Source: CAWDAQ01 sp963800325 (GTDB lineage: Bacteria; Actinomycetota; Actinomycetes; Actinomycetales; Dermatophilaceae). From it: DNA of 64,000 nucleotides. A program made the translations under genes and the position numbers. Shown piece by piece: positions 24,014 through 30,846 of this stretch. A model generated the notes under the pieces. It was not told the DNA's origin. It did no database searches and saw nothing but the letters and a program-made list of their open reading frames with translations. The DNA lies in contig CAWDAQ010000005.1 in NCBI GenBank assembly GCA_963800325.1, positions 1,178,001 to 1,242,000 on the forward strand, in the 5' to 3' direction. Position 1 is the first letter of the stretch, and each line of letters starts with the position of its first letter.

Positions 24014-25762
24014 ATGACTGGCTCCGATCCCGCCCGCGGTCCCTCGCTGCCCGGCACCTCGACGCTCGAGCTGGACGACCTGCTCGAGGAGCTCCGCAGC
24101 CGCGCCGACGCCTCGTCCCGGTCCCAGCAGCGGGTCGCCGCCCTCCTCGACGCCGTCATGGCCGTCACCGCCGACCTCGACCTGTCCGACGTGCTCTCCC
24201 GCATCGTCCACGCCGCCTGCGACCTCGTCGACGCCCGGTACGGCGCCCTCGGGGTGCTCGCCGCCGACCACGAGCGGCTCGTCGAGTTCGTCACCGACGG
24301 GATGAGCCAGCAGGAGCGGGACGCGATCGGGGAGCTGCCCCACGGCAAGGGGGTGCTCGGCCTCATCATCCGGGAGCCGCACCCGCTGCGGCTGGCCGAC
24401 ATCGGCGAGCACCCGGAAGCGGTCGGGTTCCCCGCGAACCACCCCCCGATGAGGAGCTTCCTCGGGGTCCCGGTCCGGATCCGGGACACCGTGTTCGGCA
24501 ACCTCTACCTCACCGAGAAGATCGGCGCCCCCGCGTTCACCGCCGAGGACGAGTCGATCCTCGTCGCCCTCGCCGCCGCCGCGAGCATCGCCATCGACAA
24601 CGCCCGGCTCTACGAGCGCGCCCGACGGCAGCGCCAGTGGACCGAGGTCACCGGCGTCGTCACCCAGAAGCTCCTCGAAGGGCACTCGGAGGAGGAGGCG
24701 ATGGCCTTCCTCACCGAGCGAGGACGCCAGATCACCAGCTCCCTCGTCGTCGCGGTCGCCCTCGAGGACCACGCGGCCGGCCTCGGGCTGCGGACCATCG
24801 CGGTCGACGACGACGGCAGCGACGTCGCCGAGCACGAGGTCCGGGCCCTCCTCGCCTGCGAACACGGCCGGGAGGCCCGGGAGTCCGGGGAGGCGAGGGT
24901 GGTCCCGCTCACCGACGTCGACACCACCGGGGACGACGAGCTCACCGGGCTCGTGGACCGGCTCGCGCCCCGGCGGGAGAACGGGTTCGCCGCCTTCCTC
25001 CCGGTCGCGGTGCCCGGCGAGCCGATCGGGTGCATCGTCCTGATCTGGCAGGCCTCTCAGGACCCGACCGCCTCCCTCTTCCCCGCCCCGACGCTCGAGG
25101 CCCTCACCGAGCAGCTCGGGCTGGCGATCGTCGCCTCCCGCACCCAGCGCGACCGGGAGCGGCTCGACCGGCTCGAGGACCGGGAACGGATCGCCCGGGA
25201 CATGCACGACCACGTCATCCAACGGCTCTTCGCGACCGGGCTCTCGCTGCAGTCCGCCTCCCGGGTCGCGGTCAACCCCGTCGTCCGGGAGCGGCTCGAC
25301 GAGGCCGTCGAGGACCTCGACGAGGCGATCAAGGACATCCGCCGGACCATCTTCGAGCTGCACCGGACGCGGTCGACGAAGTCGCTGCCGAGCACCCTCG
25401 AGGAGATCACCGGGGAGGCGACCCGACCCCTCGGGTTCCCTCCCGGCCTCACCATCGACGGCGGCCTGACCACCCTGCCGAACGGCCTCGAGGCCGACGT
25501 CATCGCCGTCGTCCGGGAGGGCCTGGCGAACATCGCCCGGCACGCCCACGCCGACAGCGCCGAGGTGACGGTGAGCATCGGCGACGCCGAGGTCGACGTC
25601 ACCGTCATCGACGACGGCACCGGGATCCCCGCCGACGCCGCCCCCCACGGCCTGGGCAACCTGCGCGACCGGGCCGAACGGCGGGGCGGGCTGTTCGAGG
25701 TGCGCCCGATCGAGCCGCACGGCACCCTGATGCGGTGGTGCGTACCCCGGGAGGCCCTGTGA
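24014..25762 (+). CDS. devS-like: GAF-domain sensor histidine kinase, DevS/DosT-like
   Basis: 582 residues arranged like mycobacterial DevS/DosT: coiled N-terminus, GAF-A (about 45-200), GAF-B (about 215-375), HisKA_3 helix with H398 (ERIARDMHDHVIQRLF) and an HATPase domain with N-box EGLANIARHAHA and GLGNLRDRAERRGG. GAF-A contains VGFPANHPPMRSFLGVPVR; H143 here aligns by eye with the heme-ligating His of DevS (H149), so it may sense O2, NO or CO, though heme binding is inference. It would phosphorylate the regulator encoded next. ATG chosen at the first codon of the conserved region; no strong ribosome site. Confidence 0.93.
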   Translation: MTGSDPARGPSLPGTSTLELDDLLEELRSRADASSRSQQRVAALLDAVMAVTADLDLSDVLSRIVHAACDLVDARYGALGVLAADHERLVEFVTDGMSQQERDAIGELPHGKGVLGLIIREPHPLRLADIGEHPEAVGFPANHPPMRSFLGVPVRIRDTVFGNLYLTEKIGAPAFTAEDESILVALAAAASIAIDNARLYERARRQRQWTEVTGVVTQKLLEGHSEEEAMAFLTERGRQITSSLVVAVALEDHAAGLGLRTIAVDDDGSDVAEHEVRALLACEHGREARESGEARVVPLTDVDTTGDDELTGLVDRLAPRRENGFAAFLPVAVPGEPIGCIVLIWQASQDPTASLFPAPTLEALTEQLGLAIVASRTQRDRERLDRLEDRERIARDMHDHVIQRLFATGLSLQSASRVAVNPVVRERLDEAVEDLDEAIKDIRRTIFELHRTRSTKSLPSTLEEITGEATRPLGFPPGLTIDGGLTTLPNGLEADVIAVVREGLANIARHAHADSAEVTVSIGDAEVDVTVIDDGTGIPADAAPHGLGNLRDRAERRGGLFEVRPIEPHGTLMRWCVPREAL

Positions 25763-25798
25763 GACCCGCGCTGACCTGCGGCTCCGTCGCCCGGCGAG

Positions 25799-25813
25799 GG
25801 GACCTTGTGCCCT
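25799..25813 (+). promoter_or_regulatory. DosR-like box upstream of devR-like gene
   Basis: GGGACCTTGTGCCCT, 10 of 14 core positions, 53 nt upstream of GTG 25866 in the gap between kinase and regulator; would allow autoregulation independent of the kinase promoter. Confidence 0.5.
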
Positions 25814-25865
25814 GTCGCGGACCCCGCGCAGCGGCGATCGTGGTCCGGACGTGAAGGAGACACCA

Positions 25866-26516
25866 GTGAACACCCGCATCTTCCTCGTCGACGACCACGA
25901 GATCGTCCGCCGCGGCCTGCGCGAGCTGCTCGAGTCCGTCGACGACTTCGAGGTCGTCGGCGAGGCCGGCACCGCCGCCGAGGCCCGCCGGCGCATCCCC
26001 GCGGTCCGCCCGGACGTGGCCGTCTTCGACGTCCAGCTCCCGGACGGCTCCGGGATCGACGTGTGCCGGGACGTGCGCTCCGAGGACCCGTCGATCGCCG
26101 CCCTCGTGCTCACCTCCTTCGACGACGAGCAGGCGCTCGCCACGGCGATCCTCGCCGGCGCGTCGGGATACCTGCTCAAGGACATCAAGGGCAACGGGCT
26201 CATCGAGGCCGTCCGTGCGGTCGCCGCGGGACGGAACCTCATCTCGCCCGCCAAGGCCGCGCGGGTCCGGGCGAGCTGGGCCCACGAGGCCAGCGAGGAC
26301 CCCCGGCTGCAGCTGCTCTCACCCCAGGAGCGACGCGTGCTCGACAAGGTCGCCCAGGGCAAGACCAACCGGCAGATCGGCGAGGAGCTCTACCTCGCGG
26401 AGAAGACCGTGAAGAACTACGTCACCTCGGTGCTCGCCAAGCTCGGGCTCGAGCGGCGCACCCAGGCGGCCGTGTTCGCCCTGACCCACACCGAGGGCGG
26501 CGGGCGGGGCGGCTGA
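25866..26516 (+). CDS. devR-like: NarL/LuxR-type response regulator, DevR/DosR-like
   Basis: 216 residues (DosR of M. tuberculosis is 217). Receiver domain: acidic pocket D9-D10, phospho-acceptor D55 (VAVFDVQLPDGSG), T83 and K105 (SGYLLKDIKG). LuxR-type HTH at about 150-205 with the recognition helix segment LAEKTVKNYVTSVLAKLGLE, nearly identical to DosR. GTG 25866 is chosen because AAGGAG precedes it by 6 bp; an upstream GTG 25851 would place that site inside the gene. Phosphorylated by the adjacent DevS-like kinase, it probably binds the GGGAC-type boxes listed in this window. Confidence 0.94.
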   Translation: MNTRIFLVDDHEIVRRGLRELLESVDDFEVVGEAGTAAEARRRIPAVRPDVAVFDVQLPDGSGIDVCRDVRSEDPSIAALVLTSFDDEQALATAILAGASGYLLKDIKGNGLIEAVRAVAAGRNLISPAKAARVRASWAHEASEDPRLQLLSPQERRVLDKVAQGKTNRQIGEELYLAEKTVKNYVTSVLAKLGLERRTQAAVFALTHTEGGGRGG

Positions 26517-26586
26517 TGCCGCCCCACCCGATCCCCACCCGATCCGACAGCTGACCGAGGACGCACCCGAACCGAGGAGGACGGTC

Positions 26587-27027
26587 ATGGACCAGCAGAC
26601 CGAGGACCTGACGATGTCGAGCGCGGACTGCTGGGCCGAGCTGCGCAGGGCGCCCGTCGGACGGCTCGCCGTGGTCGTCGACGGCCACCCCGAGATCTTC
26701 CCGGTCAACCACGTCGTCGACCACGGCACGATCGTCTTCCGCACCGCGGCCGGCACGAAGCTCGCGGGCGCCCTCGGCAAGCAGGTCGCGTTCGAGAGCG
26801 ACGGCTACGACCTCGAGTCCGGCACCGCGTGGAGCGTCGTCGTCAAGGGGCGGGCGGTCGAGTCCACCCGGCTGCACGACGTCCTCGACGCGATGAAGCT
26901 GCCGATCTTCCCCTGGCACGACAGCCCGAAGCCGCACTACCTGCGCATCGAGCCGGACGAGCTCACCGGCCGCCGGTTCGTCGTCGCGGGGCAGGCCCGC
27001 ACCGAGGGGGGCACCGGGGCGGGCTGA
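26587..27027 (+). CDS. PPOX-fold flavoprotein, second copy
   Basis: 146 residues, paralogue of the gene at 1854-2282: shared CWAELRRAPVGRLAVV, FPVNHVVDHGTIVFRT, AAGTKLAGAL and C-terminal ELTGRRFVV. The split-barrel fold binds FMN, F420 or heme. It follows the DevR-like gene by 70 bp with GAGGAGG before its ATG, and is probably cotranscribed; a PPOX-type protein also sits near dosR in M. tuberculosis, as I recall. Role in hypoxia or reductive stress is inference. Confidence 0.9.
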   Translation: MDQQTEDLTMSSADCWAELRRAPVGRLAVVVDGHPEIFPVNHVVDHGTIVFRTAAGTKLAGALGKQVAFESDGYDLESGTAWSVVVKGRAVESTRLHDVLDAMKLPIFPWHDSPKPHYLRIEPDELTGRRFVVAGQARTEGGTGAG

Positions 27028-27075
27028 GGCCCGCCACCGACCTGTGGGAGACGGCCCACCGGGCCCCGGCGGTCG

Positions 27076-28164
27076 TCACGTTCCGAGCACGACGTCCTTG
27101 TGCCAGGACTCGGTCCGGTAGCGCGTCCGCCACCCCATCGAGGTGTAGAGCCCGTCGGCGCCGGTCGGCGAGTCCGCGTCCACCTCGAGGCCCACCCTGC
27201 TCCGGCCCCGGCGCGCGGCGTCGGCGATGACGGTGTGGAGCAGTGCCTTGGCCACCCCCCGACCGCGCGCGCGCTGGTGGACGCCGATGTAGTCGATGTA
27301 GCTGCCCTCGCGCCCGTCCGCGTCCGGACCGAGCACCGACCCGACGACGGCGCCGGCCGGGTGGGTGCGCCCCGCCTCCTCCACGGTCGCGATCCACCAG
27401 TGGTCCCACCGGTGCCCGGGGTCCTCCCGAAGCCGCTGGACGAACTCGGGGAAGGACTCCTTGTAGGAGTTGAAGTGGTCCTCGAAGGACTCCTCGAGGA
27501 GGACGTGGACGGTCTGGATGTCCTGGGCGACCGGGGAGCCGTCCGGGTGCGACCCGACGCGGCGCACCGTGACCCCCTCGCGGACGGGCGGCAACGCCCC
27601 CTCCTCCCCCTCCTCCGGGCGGACGGGACGGCTCATCTGCAGCCAGGTCCGGGTCTGGCGGTAGCCCGCCGCGGCGAGCCAGCGGCGCTGCCGCTCGTCG
27701 CCGGCGTAGGCCCCGGAGTCGAGCTGGGTCCCGGTCCGCTGCCGGTAGCGGGCCACCTCGTGGGCGATGCCCCCGGCCCAGCCGAACAGCGCTCCCGCGA
27801 CGGCGTCCCCCTCGTCGGCACCAGTGTCGGCACCGGTGGCGTCGCTGAGGGCCGGGTCGACGGTGACCGCGACGATGGTCCGACCGGCGGCCCGGTCGTG
27901 CACGGTGGCCCACGCCCGGACCCGGCCGTCGGCGTCCTCGACGAGGAGCTGGCGGCGGGTCCACGACCCCTCCCCGACGACCTCCGAGCGCAGCGCCGCC
28001 CGGTCCACCGAGCTGGACCCGCGGACCCGGTCCTGGTGGGCGGCGAGCAGGTCCGCGAGCGCGGGGACGTCCTCCGCCCCGGGCGCCCGGTCCCGCCAGC
28101 CGTCGGGAAGCCCCGCGAGCACAGAGGCCTCGGTCGGAACGGGGTACGGGTCGTCGTCACTCAC
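27076..28164 (-). CDS. GNAT family N-acetyltransferase, two domains
   Basis: 362 residues. The N-terminal half (about 15-170) is a degenerate GNAT; the C-terminal half (about 190-355) has the acetyl-CoA loop QRARGRGVAKALLHTV and VEVDADSPTGADGLYTSMGW, the pattern of mycothiol synthase-like and eis-unrelated double GNATs. The motif FEDHFNSYKESFPEF is typical of this subgroup. GTG 28164 is the most likely start; the frame continues upstream but the additional residues are low complexity. Converges with the PPOX gene 48 bp away. Substrate unknown. Confidence 0.86.
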   Translation of the reverse strand: MSDDDPYPVPTEASVLAGLPDGWRDRAPGAEDVPALADLLAAHQDRVRGSSSVDRAALRSEVVGEGSWTRRQLLVEDADGRVRAWATVHDRAAGRTIVAVTVDPALSDATGADTGADEGDAVAGALFGWAGGIAHEVARYRQRTGTQLDSGAYAGDERQRRWLAAAGYRQTRTWLQMSRPVRPEEGEEGALPPVREGVTVRRVGSHPDGSPVAQDIQTVHVLLEESFEDHFNSYKESFPEFVQRLREDPGHRWDHWWIATVEEAGRTHPAGAVVGSVLGPDADGREGSYIDYIGVHQRARGRGVAKALLHTVIADAARRGRSRVGLEVDADSPTGADGLYTSMGWRTRYRTESWHKDVVLGT

Positions 28165-28494
28165 GCGACCCAGTGTCCCGCACCCGGGGGGTGGCTCCCA
28201 CCCCCGGGCGGCGCCGTCCCCCGCCTCGGGGGGACGTGCGCAGGTCAGCCCGGCCGTCACCCCCGGCTCGCCCCGTGGTCCGCCCGCGGAGAGGTCACGA
28301 AGGGGCACCGGGGGAGGTCCCGGACAGCAGGGCGACCGTTCGGCGCAAACCCGGTGACCGGGGCCCGGAACCCGAGACGTCGGGCCTCCACGTCCCTACG
28401 ATCAGGCGCATCGACGTCGATCCGACGTCGGGGGACAGTGCGGCCCCCGGTGGGGGTGCGGCCTGTCCCGTGGGCACTCATGAGGAGATGTCTC
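28165..28494. other. 330-bp intergenic region with palindrome and leader hairpin
   Basis: No gene seen. It holds an imperfect G/C hairpin just upstream of the acetyltransferase start (28183-28208), a perfect 12-bp palindrome ATCGACGTCGAT (28410-28421), and a hairpin with outer stem GGGACAG/CTGTCCC (28432-28438 with 28463-28469) in the probable leader of the secreted propeller gene. No clear promoter hexamers. Confidence 0.5.
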
Positions 28495-29652
28495 ATGTCA
28501 GGACGCACGTCTGGCACGTCGCTCGGCCGCAGGGCCGCCACCGCCGCAGTCGCCACGGCCACGACCGCCGGCCTCTCGCTGCTCGCCGTCCCCGCCGCCA
28601 CCGCGCACGGCGGGGACCACCACCACCACCACTGGGTCCCCACGCACACGGTGCTCGCCGACGACGTCATCGGACCGTTCCAGCTCGCCGTCGACGGCAG
28701 CCAGGTCTACGTCGCCGACGGGTTCGCGAACACGATCTCGGTGATCTCCCACGGCAAGCGGCGGGTCGTCGCCAAGGGGCTGCCCGGGAAGGGGTCCGAC
28801 GTGGCCGGGGTCGCCGTCGCCGAGCACGGCCGGTCCTGGGCGTACACGTCGGCGAACGCCAGCCACAAGAAGACGACCCTGACCGTCCGGCGCCGCCACC
28901 ACGCCACCCGGGTCGTCGACCTCAGCAGGCACGAGAAGACGAGGAACCCGGACCGGGTCAACACGTACGGCATCGTCGCCGGGGGGAACAAGTGCGCGCG
29001 GGCGGCGGTGCGCACGCTGCTCCACGCCCCCACCGCGACCTACTCCGGCAAGGTCGACTCGCACCCGTACAGCGTCGCGAGCGCCCGGTGGGGACGCTGG
29101 TACGTGGCGGACGCCGGCGGCAACGACCTGCTCAAGGTCGACCGGCGGGGACGCGTCTCGACGGTCGCCGTGCTGCCCCCGCAACCGGTGAAGCTGACCA
29201 AGGCCATGGTCAGGGCCCTGAAGGGCCCGGCCTGCCTCGCCGGGGTGACGTTCGCGTTCGAGCCGGTGCCGACCGACGTCGAGGTCGACCACCACGGGAT
29301 GCTCTGGGTCTCGACGCTGCCGGGGGGCCCGGAGGACCCCAGCCTCGGCGCCCGCGGCAGCATCTACCGCGTCGACCCGTGGGACGGGTCGGTGCAGCGG
29401 GTCGTCAAGGGTCTCCTCGGGGCCTCGAACGTCGCGCTGGCCCCGGACGGTGACGTCTACGCGACCGAGCTCTTCGGCGGCAGGGTCGACAGGGTCACCC
29501 GCCACGGCAAGCTGCGCCGGGTGCTGAAGCTCGCCCGGCCGCTCTCGCTCGAGGCGACCCGCTCGGCGCTCTACGTCGGCACGCTCGCCGACGTCGACGA
29601 GAAGACCGGCAAGGTGAACGCCCCGGGGACGGTCCAGCGGTTCCGCCGCTGA
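28495..29652 (+). CDS. Secreted beta-propeller protein, ScyD/ScyE family
   Basis: 385 residues. A twin-Arg-free signal peptide (1-38, ending AATAHG) is followed by a short His run (GGDHHHHHW) and a six-bladed propeller with repeated patterns such as QLAVDGSQVYVADGFANTISV, RWYVADAGGNDLLKVDRRG and VYATELFGGRVDRV. ScyD/ScyE proteins are NHL-like; the name comes from the cyanobacterial scytonemin cluster, and most actinobacterial copies are of unknown function. ATG 28495 is preceded by GAGGAG at 8 bp. The His run may bind metal. Followed by two hairpins. Confidence 0.85.
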   Translation: MSGRTSGTSLGRRAATAAVATATTAGLSLLAVPAATAHGGDHHHHHWVPTHTVLADDVIGPFQLAVDGSQVYVADGFANTISVISHGKRRVVAKGLPGKGSDVAGVAVAEHGRSWAYTSANASHKKTTLTVRRRHHATRVVDLSRHEKTRNPDRVNTYGIVAGGNKCARAAVRTLLHAPTATYSGKVDSHPYSVASARWGRWYVADAGGNDLLKVDRRGRVSTVAVLPPQPVKLTKAMVRALKGPACLAGVTFAFEPVPTDVEVDHHGMLWVSTLPGGPEDPSLGARGSIYRVDPWDGSVQRVVKGLLGASNVALAPDGDVYATELFGGRVDRVTRHGKLRRVLKLARPLSLEATRSALYVGTLADVDEKTGKVNAPGTVQRFRR

Positions 29653-29661
29653 GCGATCCCG

Positions 29662-29709
29662 CCGGCCGACACGGCCGGTCGGGGGCCCGGGTCACCGACC
29701 CCGGGCCCC
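29662..29709. terminator. Double hairpin between convergent genes
   Basis: First stem CCGGCCG/CGGCCGG (29662-29678); second stem 29682-29693 with 29697-29709, 12 bp with one bulge. The second overlaps the last codons of the convergent membrane protein gene. Confidence 0.55.
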
Positions 29710-30846
29710 GGCCGGTCGGGACCGGTCCCGGGACGAGCGCAGCCACACCAGCAGGCCGAGTCCGCCCACCGGGATCTCGAGGACGAAGGTGTAGAAGCGG
29801 TAGAGCAGCACCCCCGCGACGGCGTGGGCGGGCTCGGCGCCGAGGGCGACGAGCAGTGCCGCCATGCCGACCTCGACGAAGCCGGTCGCCCCGGGGGTGA
29901 GGACGGCCAGCGTGAGGACCCGTTCCATCGCGAACCCGGCGAACACGACGACCGGGGTGAGGTCGGCGCCGACGGCACGCAGGCTCAGCAACAGCAGGAG
30001 TGCCTGGAGCAGGGCGAAGCCGACCTTGCCGACGGCGAGCGGGAGCCACGTGGAGCGGAGCAGGCTCGCCGTGGTCTCGACGAGCTCGACGAGCTGCCGG
30101 GTCCACCCGCCGGGGACCGCTCCCCGGCCGAGGAGCCGCGCACCACGGTCGAGCAGCCGGCCCGCCGCCCGGGGCCAGGACCCGAGCACGAGTGCGGCGG
30201 TGACGAGGGCGCCGAAGAGCACGAGCCCTGCCGCCCCGGTCGTCGCGGCCCGTCCCAGACCGGGGACCCGCTCCCCTGCGGCGGCGAGCCAGAGCAGGGC
30301 GACCGTCGGCATGAGGAGCCTCAGGCCGGTGTCCCAGATGTTCGTCACGGCGGCCCACCGGACGAAGGCGGGCCTGCTGAACCCCCACGACCGCGTCATC
30401 GCGTAGTTGACGGCGGTCCCGGCGGCGCCCCCGACGGGCAGCAGGTCGGACACGCAGCTGCCGGTGAGGTTGAGCACGAGCGCCCGGCCGTGGGTCAGGC
30501 CGGGGAGCGCGGCGACGAGGGCGACGGTCTGGACCGCGAGTCCCGCCACCCACACGAGGAGCAGCCCGACCACCCAGCCCCACCCGACGTCGGCGAGCAC
30601 CTCGGCGATGCGGCCCCAGGCAACCCCGGTGACCCGGGGCAGGGCGAGCCACAGCAGGACACCGGCCCCGAGCGCGGGCGTCCCCGCCCGCAGCGCCGTC
30701 CGGGCGACCCGCACCGAGGGGCGGGACGCGGCGCGCGGGGGCCGCCCCGTGGGCGGTGAGGCGCCGGGGGCCCCGGGCGTCCGGGTGCTGGGCTGGAGGG
30801 CCTGTGCCACGGTCCCAGACTCGCCCGGCGGCGACGCCGCCCACAT
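29692..30846 (-). CDS. Flippase-like membrane protein (UPF0104 / LPG synthase TM family)
   Basis: 384 residues: a Pro/Arg-rich cytoplasmic leader of about 45 residues and eight predicted spans. The family pattern is visible in LTGSCVSDLLPVGGAAGTAVNYAM (split), FVRWAAVTNIWDTGLRL and AMERVLTLAVLTPGATGFVEVG, the last matching the P-G-x-G-x2-E motif of the aglD/MprF-N family. These proteins are thought to flip lipids; no synthase domain is attached here. Its ATG overlaps the stop of the P-type ATPase gene (TGATG), so the two are translationally coupled and likely share the DosR-like promoter. Confidence 0.86.
   Translation of the reverse strand: MWAASPPGESGTVAQALQPSTRTPGAPGASPPTGRPPRAASRPSVRVARTALRAGTPALGAGVLLWLALPRVTGVAWGRIAEVLADVGWGWVVGLLLVWVAGLAVQTVALVAALPGLTHGRALVLNLTGSCVSDLLPVGGAAGTAVNYAMTRSWGFSRPAFVRWAAVTNIWDTGLRLLMPTVALLWLAAAGERVPGLGRAATTGAAGLVLFGALVTAALVLGSWPRAAGRLLDRGARLLGRGAVPGGWTRQLVELVETTASLLRSTWLPLAVGKVGFALLQALLLLLSLRAVGADLTPVVVFAGFAMERVLTLAVLTPGATGFVEVGMAALLVALGAEPAHAVAGVLLYRFYTFVLEIPVGGLGLLVWLRSSRDRSRPAGARGR

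Noticed and set aside
23831..26368. Long minus-strand frame opposite the sensor kinase and response regulator
   Set aside because: Antisense reading of devS/devR-like genes; only the usp segment ending at 22904 is real.
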